From NCBI GenBank assembly GCA_023525715.1, contig CM042010.1, positions 81,655,894-81,719,893 of the forward strand: a stretch of DNA of 64,000 bases, read 5' to 3'. Below are positions 21,336-30,655 of the stretch, one piece after another; position 1 is the stretch's first letter; each line of letters starts with the position of its first letter. The position numbers and the translations under genes are program-made. Origin of the DNA: Cichorium intybus. Its lineage: Eukaryota > Streptophyta > Magnoliopsida > Asterales > Asteraceae. The notes under the pieces were generated by a model. The model saw only the letters and a program-made list of their open reading frames with translations. It searched no databases and was not told the DNA's origin.

Positions 21336-22604
21336 CTACGGTGGATCGTATGCTTTCTTCCTTCGCTGATTTTCAGTCACCACCGTCCCTTTGTTGACCC
21401 ACTGCTCCTCAAACTTTCCTGGATCGAAAGGCTTGCTGGTCCTTCTGCTGCTACCCGGTTGCTGCCTTCTGATTAACTCCCGTGGATGCTTGGAGATAGC
21501 TTTGAATCTCCAAGCTCGGTCCTTCCTTCTACATCTCTTCAAAATCACTGGCTTAACATGAAGCGCGCCTAGTGCTGCTCCCAGTAGTTGTTTTGCAGAT
21601 CTCATTTTGCCAGTGTCCCACGTGCTATCTTCATTTTGCAATTTTGGCTTGCAGTACCAATAAAGATTTTCCAATCGAATGGGATCAGAATGCAACATGT
21701 CAGGATGCTTCCATATGTCCTCATCGATTGTATTGATCACATCTAATTTTTCATTCATGAATGGATCATGAGTGGTAATAAAATCATGTTTATTATTTTC
21801 AAAAACCAACTCGTCAGCATCATCTTCTTGATCATCGTCCAACAGGTGGATCGGGACCAAGAGTGAGCGACTAGCTGGATCTGGTGGTGGTATAAGGTCA
21901 CCCATCACCAAATTCTTATTTTCAAATTTCTCAATGTTTTCAAAAATTGTAGGTTCGAGGGTAGTATTGTCATCTACACCCCCTTCCCCAATAGTATCAA
22001 CAATTTCGGGAATCGTTGGGCTGGGGTCTGTACTGTCACTTACAGCCTCCTCCACAACATCTTCGTCAACCAAATTGTCTGGTGATGGTATGGATTCGCT
22101 CATCACCAGATCAACATTTTCAACATTTTTAAAAACATCAAAAGTTGTGGAGTCAGGGGTAGCATTGTCACCTACAACCTCTTCCTCAACAAAATTGTTG
22201 ACCATCTCGGTGGTCTCTTGACTTTCCCAAGGTGCATGTCCTTCCATCGCATGTTCAGGTGATGCAGGCTCAGACACATAATTACTGGTATAAAAATCAC
22301 TCGCCTCAGGTTCTGGCGAGGGTGATGAACATTTCCAACATTCCTCTAACTGATCTAAAGAAGCTTGCAATCTTACAAGAGCATCAGCCTAGTCCTTCTG
22401 CTCTTGGTGAGTGTTATACATGAGTACCCAAAGTCGGGCCCAAGTTGCAGAAATTTCAGGTTGAGATGACTCCTCGGTCCGCCATCCATTATCATCGGAT
22501 AATCCATTGTAACAATCATCCTCGTAATAGGTGTCGGCCGTATTTTCATAATTTACATAATACTGATCCGGGTACATGTAATTGCCAATTATGAAGACGT
22601 ACAC
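21336..22604 (-). pseudogene. Acidic N-terminal polyprotein of Athila-type element
   Basis: One frame from ATG at 22604 to 21336, with a TAG at 22389-22391 splitting it. It starts about 80 bp after the primer site, so it is the first ORF of the element and stands where gag should be. The protein is strongly acidic in its first two thirds, with repeated Glu/Asp-rich blocks around VDLVMSESIPSP and KNLVMGDLIPPP, an internal duplication. It ends basic (RRKDRAWRFKAISK, RRQQPGSSRR). No Gag or zinc-knuckle motif is visible. Confidence 0.55.
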
Positions 22605-22685
22605 ATACCAGAATTCAAGGAACTAAAATCAAACATCAAAAATCAGAAGCAAAGTCCTACAAATCACCTAATCTTGAGTTCACAA

Positions 22686-22704
22686 CTCCCCGGCAACGGC
22701 GCCA
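22686..22704 (-). promoter_or_regulatory. Primer binding site of Athila-type element (tRNA-Asp type)
   Basis: The minus strand reads TGGCGCCGTTGCCGGGGAG, five bases from the 5' LTR end. Confidence 0.88.
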
Positions 22705-22709
22705 AAATT

Positions 22710-23825
22710 TGACATCGCAGCGGTCGTCATGCGGTCAAAAATAATAAAAACCTAACACACACACTTAGCACAGTGGAAGTCAGGGTCGATCCGCAGAAGT
22801 TACGTGGTCAAGTCAGGTGATAGATTACCAACTATAGTGTCACGCTATAGTCAGAGGACTTAGTTCCTACACTTTTAACTACTTAACCCGAAAAGCATAA
22901 ACCAAACAATCTCAAAACAAGCATAGACTAAACTAAGCTTCAACTCAAACCTAGTTACTTTATGAAATCAGAAGTACATCTCTGCTTCAGAAGCAACAAA
23001 GGAAAACAAATAAACCAAACAATCACAAGGCATGAACTAAACCAATAACTAAAAGTCCAAATGACAGTCACTGGCTAGAGTCCAAACCTAAAAGCTAACC
23101 TAATTGGCTACTGAAATCAGCAAGGGAAAACAGTCCCAACAAGGTCATAAACACATCCAAACATCAAACAAACACACACAATCCAATATCAAGCATCAAA
23201 ACACCGAAAAACCAAGATTACTTGTAACCAAATGATTATTATAACCCAAAACAGGTTCCAAACATTCAATACAGTAACAAGAACTAAAAAACAGTAAATG
23301 AAATGCTCAAGGTCAGTGGTTGTCACTCCCACAAACCATAGCCACTAATACTAACTATTAAACTAAAAAGAAATTAAACATAAAAACCTGAAATACCAAA
23401 AGGTAGTTGCTAGAAACGAGTTCTTGGAGCCTCTACGGTCAATTTTTCACCAGGGTTTTGCTCAGGTTTTCGGCTGAAAACACCTCTATTTATAGTTGCA
23501 AAATTTACGCAACCGCGCCGCACATATATGGTTTCCGCGGCGCGCGTAGGGTTTTATCCCCGTTTCTTCGGACTTTGAATTTTGTTCCACCGCCTTGTAT
23601 CCGCGTCGCGCCTTCTTGATTCTTGCGGCACGCGTACGTATTTACCTGATTTTTCCTTCTTCTCCAAACTTCTCCAATTTTTACGCTTTTGGTCCCTGTT
23701 TTCATTATTTTCTTCCAAACAAGTACTGGCACAAAAAGTGAGAATACCACGATATATATGATATAATTTCACTAAGAATAGGGCTCAACAACGACTAAAA
23801 TATGTAATATCACTAGGCGTTGTCA
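22710..23825 (-). repeat. 5' LTR of Athila-type element
   Basis: 1116 bp. Same features as the 3' LTR. The TATA lies around 23487-23500 and the GC-rich palindromes at 23512-23635. Confidence 0.9.
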
Positions 23826-24548
23826 GTTGTCATTGCTGTAAGAATGTTTCGAAACCATTTTCTATAACTCCTTCGATCAACACTAAACCGAAAAATCTTC
23901 ACAATCAAAACAAAAATTCTTTTCCAAAGATTTCAAAAAGGTCTGTTCAAAAACGGGTTGTCAAAACTCCAACCTCGGACTTAAAACCTTCTGACTTTAC
24001 TATTCATGTTCCCGAAGTTGAAACTTCTACGGACAGGACAACCAAAAAAATTTTCACATCACCCAAGTCTAGAAAAACCAATGTCCCCAAACAAGTTTGG
24101 GTGCCCAAACTAACTGCTTAATTTTCAGGAATTTTGTGTGGAGAAGCAGGATGATGAATGACTTATAGACAGTGCCTGCTAAAAGCACATGACAGGGAGA
24201 TTGGAATTTTTGAGATTATCGGGAAGTCAACAATGGAGGTTACATCACGTTCAGAAATGATGCGAATGGTATAATCAAAGGATATGGGGTCCTAACCACT
24301 GTAAATTTCATCATACAGAGAGTTGCCTATGTCCTCGGTCTCAAACACAATCTCGTAAGCGTAGGACAGCTCATCTGTACCGGTCTCCAGGTGGAGTTCG
24401 ATGATGAATTCAGCTACATCATTACCAAGTCCCGAGACAGACGTTTGGTGAAGTCCCCAAGGCGCATCAATATGTTCCCTCTGGACATTTCTCTTTTTCT
24501 GGGAAAACCTTGGCTCTGTTTACTTTCTAAAGCTCATTCCGAGGTAAG
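23826..24548 (+). pseudogene. pol: Copia pol, middle piece: protease to GAG-pre-integrase
   Basis: Continues the polyprotein from 17288. Readable landmarks are KQVWVPKLTA near 24100, a protease-like LIDSAC...HMTG at about 24150-24195 with a stop inside, then FRNDANGIIKGYGVLT, YVLGLKHNLVSVGQL, FDDEFSYIITKSRDRRLVKS and INMFPLDISLFLGKPWLCLL. These are the standard stretches between protease and GAG-pre-integrase of copia Pol. It ends at the insertion of the second RWP-RK carrier (target GTAAG) and resumes at 33447. Confidence 0.82.
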
Positions 24549-27343
24549 TGTGACAACTGTCAAATTAAGTCAACAAAAGTCAACTCAAATTAGTCAAAGC
24601 GTATATTAGGTCAATATGTGAAATGCAAATTTCATAACCTCTACGATATATTATTACATATTATAATACTACTTACGCTAATTCAAATGAATTATACGAA
24701 CAAACGCTATTAAGTTAGATTTTTTTTGGTATAAATAATTAGAACAAAAAAAAAAAAAATTCGTCCTGAATAGTGTCCGACGTGAACAGTAACCCGGTGT
24801 GAATAGTGTTTTGTGAAAAAAGAAACACAATTTTCAAAGTCTAAAAGGATGGGAAGACTTTGAAATTTCCATATTTTATTTTTTATATTTTTTATAATTT
24901 TATTAAAGTGGGCCCCACTTAATTATTTATTCATATTTATATATTTTACCCCCAAAGAATTCGCATTTTCATTTCGAACACTACGTATTCAATACGTATT
25001 GTTAAGTTTATAAAAAATATTATGATTTTTTTATAAAACGAACAATTTGCCGTCAAAACCGTATCGTCGATACGAACAACCTGACGTCAAAATTTAATAT
25101 TATTGATATCAGTTTTATATTTAATATTTTCTTATTCTTTAAAATGAAATTGTATTTACATTTAAACCTTATATTTTCATTAAACATACAATTAATACCC
25201 TTACGTTAATTCGTTAAAGCTTTTTAGTTAAAAAGTTGATATTATTAAACTACGATTTTTGTAGATTATAGTTTTATAAACAAAAATCATTCTTTTTATA
25301 TAAAAACTATTAATCTATTTAAATAGTATTTTAAGGGTATGTTTTGTCATAAACAATTTCTAAAAGCTATAAAAGTCAAATACCTGTATCTTGAGGGCCG
25401 CTATACGAAAATAAATCTACTATAAATAGAACTCAAATTCTCATAATCAAACCACACCAATACAAGCTATATACACATATCGAGAGAGTTGTAGAGATAT
25501 AGCTTGAAAATATAGTAGAAAGATAGAAAAAGAGGATTCGAGTTAGAAGCAGTAAGAGTCGGGCGATCTAACAACAATTGGTGATAAGATCATCATCGAC
25601 ATTAAGGTGAGTTCATACCCCTTCTTTTTATATTTATTCAAGTTTTTAAAGGGGAGAATACAAGTTATACTATAAAAATAGCTATTTATACTCATTTGTA
25701 ACAGTAGTAAACAAAATGTGAATTTTGTAAACGTCATTATGACAACAATTCAATTATAGTTCCAAAATATAATATCGAATGATCTACTTACGAGAGCGGA
25801 GTCTAGGCCGATCATTTGGGCTAGGTTGCTGGATTTCCGAAAGGCTTATACGCTGAAAGGGTCCTACCTCCCCATTTGATCTTCTACCTGGCCGTTCTTT
25901 ATTTGATAGTCAGGAAATATTATATTTGAATTAATAAAGAGTATAACCAAGTTATTACACCACTATTATGGAAAATATCTTAAAAGATGTTGTTTATAAC
26001 CATTTAAATAAGTTATTTCACATATATTCGTAAATATATGCTTTTCACGACAAGAATACTAAAAATAAACTATTATAGGAATCGTTTGTGGTTACAAATG
26101 TTACTATAACCGTTAGAACAAGATAATTAGTTATATGTAAATATATAATTATTATACATTACTATATTATCATGGGAAAAAAATGATAATTGGCAAATAC
26201 AAGGGTTTTTCATATACAAACTTTACATAAACAAGTTGATTGATACATACATTTTTGTGAGACGGGTCTTCACAGTGCTTATTTAAGTACATACTATAAG
26301 TCCTGAAATTTATAACCAGAGTCTCGGTAAGAGAACGTGATATTTGTGTATAGATCTATACGGGATTGACAACCCCGCACCTGAGCTGCTAGCTACAGCT
26401 AGACCGACGGGTCTGAGGTGACAAATTTCATAACAGTCCGACGCCTGAAGAACGTCGAAGCAGGCCTACATGGTCACAGTATGGTTATAGGACGTCTCGC
26501 ATGGGAAATCAACTTATTAAATTGTTTACATGGAAATATACATTTTCAATGGCTTTATACTACAAACTATGCTACACATTTTAGTCCTTGGGTTTTAAGG
26601 ACTTGGATACATTCATAAGAAAATATTGGATTTTCTTGGATTACAATACTACATTTTACAAGGAAAGAGATTCCTCATACAAGTTTTATGGTATTAAAAC
26701 TACATTTTAACAAGTTACAAATATAAGTATGGTTTTACTTATACACACTGATTCTATGGGAATTAAAACTATGTTTTATCAAAGATATAAATATAAGTAC
26801 GGTTTACTTATCCATACGACTTTTGTGGAATTAAATCTACGATTCGACTACCAGTAAACACCTATTTACATGGTTTTATACAAGAATAAAACTACGTAAT
26901 ACTATTTTCAAGTATACAAATACCTATACATTTTCGGTCTTTGGGTTTTAAGACTACTACTCATTTATAAGAAAATATTGGATTTTCTGGTTTCAAACAC
27001 TATCTTTCTACAAGGAAAAAGGATTATGGATTTTCTCATACAAAAATCTTATGAACTCACCAACGTAATGTTGACACTCTTTCAAACTACTTGTATTCTC
27101 AGGAAATTGATAGGGTATCTACAACATTTGACGATGGGTCGCTATGGCGTCATACTATGTATTTTGATATCATATTGTAATTGTATTCAAAACATACAAT
27201 CTTTTGAACTATTGTAACATTTACAATTATGTATATGATGGATGTGTTTGCTTTGATCACTATTGTACAAACGTTGTTGTGATACTGTTCATGAAGTCAT
27301 CCACCCTCAGACGTTTCCGCCATCGTGGTTTGGGGGTGTGACA
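24549..27343 (+). repeat. 5' LTR of RKD-LTR#2
   Basis: TG...CA, 2795 bp. TATA box TATAAATAGA at 25421. A block at about 25790-25905 (GTCTAGGCCGAT, TGGATTTCCGAAAGGCT, TTCTACCTGGCCGTTCTTTA) is shared with the LTR of RKD-LTR#1. Confidence 0.92.
25421..25430 (+). promoter_or_regulatory. LTR TATA box of RKD-LTR#2
   Basis: CTACTATAAATAGAAC context. The copy in the 3' LTR is at about 31525. Confidence 0.5.
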
Positions 27344-27346
27344 GAT

Positions 27347-27358
27347 TGGTATCAGAGC
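27347..27358 (+). promoter_or_regulatory. Primer binding site of RKD-LTR#2 (iMet)
   Basis: TGGTATCAGAGC, three bases after the 5' LTR. Confidence 0.9.
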
Positions 27359-27925
27359 ATTGTTTATAGTGAACTAAGTATATCAATCCATTTAAGATAT
27401 ACAACTATAAATACAATGGAACTAAAACTCTATAAAACAATCTGTACAAAGTATACTTTAAAATACAATGATATTTTTATAAAGTATAAGTACAAGTACA
27501 TACATACTAGAACAATGTCATAACCAGAACAATACAAGAACAATACAAGAATAACAAGATGAGTTGAACACTACGAGTAGGACTAGGTAGTTATGTAATC
27601 ATACCTAGGACAGATAGAGCCTGATCAACTGTATTTGTCCAAGGTATGACTAACATATACTTAGAAATAGTCGTAGTGAACAACAAGTCTAAAAACTTAC
27701 CAAGAACCATATACAAAGAAACTCTAAAACAAAATATAAAGCTAAAATACTATAGGAGTATTTTATAATAATATAAAACCATACATCTAGACACTTTATG
27801 TATCTCTTATCCCCCTATTCTTACATAGTAGACCTGCCAATTCAATAATACATGACCAATAACTATTATCGAAAACCTACTATCATTTCTACCAACAGTT
27901 CCATTAAAGTAATATTGGTAGAAAT
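27359..27925. other. RKD-LTR#2 leader
   Basis: AT-rich, with no frame of note. It separates the primer site from the end of the antisense gene. Confidence 0.5.
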
Positions 27926-29268
27926 TCAATCTGAAAGCCGAAGGCGGGCTATGTCACCTGCCAAGTCTTCTGGGTTCTCTTCACTTACGATCTTGAGACA
28001 ATCATGCTTAAAACCACTCATCGCAGAAACAGAAGGCAGAGATTGCTGCTGTGTATGGGTCCCTGATGAAGCTTCCTCCCTCTTCTGAACCTTTCTTTTC
28101 TTGTAAACAGCCTTAAAGGCAGCTTGCCTCAATCTCCTTGTGGTATCAGTTATCTTCGAACTGGAACCCTCGATTATTGCTCTTTTCTCGTTCTCTAGAC
28201 CAAGTATTACGTCTGCTTTACTAGAATTATTTTCCAATTCATGTTGCATAAATACTTTCAGTCATTACAATCTCATGGTATTAAAATTGGGGAAAATAAA
28301 TACAATTCTTAACCTGAGTATGGTTAATAAGAGTTTGTAGACTCTTAATCTTTCGTCGAGGCCAACTTTTGATGCCTAACTTCCTACAGCGTTGCTTCAA
28401 CTGTGTTGATCGAACGTTGAGTTTCCTTTCAGCTTCCAAAATCGGCTTGTCAAAATGCATGGATATTGTTTCCTTACTCAACGCATGACTAGAACCCCTT
28501 TTTCTACGAATTTCAAAGGTTCTTGGAATCGAGGTTGAAACATTTTTATTTTGGATCAATTGTGTATGATCCTGATCACTAACACTTCCATTGTTACCTA
28601 TTATGGGTAATAGTTTTTGATTTCCAGAACCAACCATAAACCCAGAATTCCCATTCTTGAAACTTTCTAAGTTACTTTGGATCAATTGAAAATGATCCTG
28701 ATATTGAAAACCACCCACAGACTCAGAATTCGCTAAAGCAAGCCCGATAGTGTCATCGTAGATCGACTGTATTTGATCCTGATTTTGAATATCAGTTTGA
28801 ATCCTCTGATTTGCTAGATCTACTCCACTATGTAGTATGGGCACGTTCATGCTTAGATTATCATCATCTACAAATGGATCTGTGTATAACGTATGTTAGA
28901 CAATTAAGCAAAGTAAACATAAAGCTTAACAAAATGACTTAACCTGGAAGTATATATTGAGATTTCCCAACAACGATGTCTTGATTTAAAGGCAGTGGAT
29001 CTTCAGGAAGAATACTCATCAGAGGAAAAAGTTCAAGATCATCTTGAGGTTGATCCAGCGGTAATATATCTGGAAAATCTATACCTCACATAATTTAAAA
29101 CAAAAATCAAAATGCTAGAAAAAGGAATAAGAAATAAAAGGAGTTTAGGATACTATAATTACCAAACCCTAGTGGAGGTATCAGATTAAACGATAGGGAG
29201 GTACCCTCTTCCCATAAGAAATTCAGCTCAGAGTCTGACAAATTATCCATAGGAGATCTGTTTTCCAT
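27926..29268 (-). CDS. RWP-RK domain transcription factor (RKD-like) gene #2, captured
   Basis: Minus-strand gene. The ATG is at 29268 (MENRSPMDNLSD). Exons 29268-29163, 29078-28944 and 28879-28314 join with GT-AG introns of 84 and 64 bp and give 269 codons without a stop. The RWP-RK domain lies near 28480-28325: FDKPILEAERKLN, LKQRCRKLGI, SWPRRK, SLQTLI. The N-terminal half repeats a motif NQDQIQSI / YQDHFQLIQ / DQDHTQLIQ. The last exon (28254-27926), rich in Lys/Arg and with THTQQQS as in gene #1, follows a 59-bp intron in the wrong phase. An alternative donor ten bases on would restore phase with a 49-bp intron, too short for a normal plant intron. Reading through gives a stop at 28281 just after the complete domain. 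It is therefore possibly still able to make a domain-containing protein; no expression evidence is available. Confidence 0.72.
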
Positions 29269-29510
29269 ACCTCGACTTAGAAATCTGAGATTATATAAGA
29301 ATAAACTGATAGTAGGAAAGAATGAGACTGAAAAGATGTAGATATGGATGATACTACATACCTGTTTATATAGTATCTTACAGCTGGAACTGAAAGGACA
29401 ACCCACGCTCTTATTACCGAAATTCAAGATATCTACAGTAGGTGCAATCTTTTCACTACCCTAAGTGATAACCTTTTTTCCAAATTCGCGGCTTGACTCC
29501 AATGAGGACG
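29269..29510 (-). promoter_or_regulatory. Own promoter of captured RWP-RK gene #2
   Basis: Homologous to 4000-4253 upstream of gene #1. It contains TATATAAAC on the minus strand inside the same perfect 7-bp inverted repeat (29350-29377), GTTCCAGCTG, GTCCTTTC, and a GGGTAGTGAAAAG block. Confidence 0.7.
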
Positions 29511-30620
29511 GGATAACGAAAAGACATTTTTTTAATATATATATCTTTTGATAAAAAAATCAGTTCAAAGAATAGTTAATTCAATTATATAATAATCTAG
29601 TCATAAATAATGAATTAGAACCTACTCATCTAGTATCTGTAGAACTCGTGGTTCACATGTATCTTATATGATTCCTTCCATCCTACTAGTATCAACTGTA
29701 AAATGACATCACATATCATATCTTAAACATGCTTAGGCATTTCCATAATACTTAACTCAAATGATTAAGAAATCAATAGCTAATACAAATCACAATTAGA
29801 GAATTTCATATGTTATTAAACCGAAACTCCTAATTTCATGATTTACCAAATCAACTGTTAAAACATCACAATATTGTAACAAGGACTCGATACGACATAT
29901 ATTAGCAACCTACATATGAGGTGAACCAATACATACTTTCAGATTTGGACATCTAGGGTTTGAAACCCTAACACTCAAGATCATTACCCTTGTCAATTAA
30001 GAACTCGAGAATGCATTTCAGGTATTAAATCCGACCATCCCAAACTTTTTCTACGCAAAACCCTTGATCAAAATGACAAAAATTTCACATCTTTTGCTCT
30101 GGAAATCACCTAGGAAATTTTTGGTTCACTGCCCGAATAACTCCCCTGAAGCAGGTTAGCGACATTAAACTTTAAAGTTAGCGTCGTTCACTTTTAAAAT
30201 CCAACTCATACTCTGAAACCGACCCGTGTAAGTCTACTGGATACTACTGGATGTTATGGTAACTAGAACACAAACCGTTTTGATAAACGCGACTCGTGTA
30301 ACTCCTACAAAGCTAAAACAGTTTCAATACACGAACAGGGAGGACGCGTGTAACTCCTCCTTGATATCTTTAAGGTTTAAACTCCTTCTAAATGAGTTTC
30401 TAATCCTCCTAATTCATATAACTAGTAACTCTTATTTATACTAAGATTAACTCAAGTTTACTTACCAAAAATATTAGGACATTAAACTCCAAAATTAAAG
30501 TGATGGAAAACTGAGAGGTACCAAGCGTGGACTTGAATTTATCTAGGAACATGAGGACCAAATGAAACAGAAATACTCACAACTCTTCCCAAACCTTTGA
30601 GGATCTATTCAAAATGCTAA
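29511..30620. other. RKD-LTR#2 interior beyond the gene promoter
   Basis: AT-rich with no recognisable pol. Short repeats of CGTGTAACTCC occur around 30225-30360. Confidence 0.45.
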
Positions 30621-30655
30621 ATTTCGGGACGAAATTCCTTCTAACGGGTAGATGA
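30621..30655 (+). promoter_or_regulatory. Polypurine tract region of RKD-LTR#2
   Basis: TTTCGGGACGAAATTCC followed by AACGGGTAGATGA next to TGTGACAAC. The purine run is degraded compared with usual chromovirus tracts. Confidence 0.6.

Larger units (their letters stand above)
17289..23825 (-). mobile_element. Athila-type Ty3/gypsy element, non-autonomous
   Basis: LTRs of 1122 and 1116 bp (17289-18410 and 22710-23825) start TGACATCGCAGCGG and end GGCGTTGTCA. The primer site on the minus strand is TGGCGCCGTTGCCGGGGAG, the tRNA-Asp type used by Athila/Tat elements. The flanks GCTGT (17284-17288) and GTTGT (23826-23830) are a target duplication with one change. The interior carries an acidic polyprotein start and a plant-transposon-protein-like ORF, both with stops. 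No protease, RT or integrase was seen. Confidence 0.88.

Noticed and set aside
27263..27523. Plus-strand 86-codon frame across the primer site of RKD-LTR#2
   Set aside because: It spans the LTR end and primer site, so it is not a gene.
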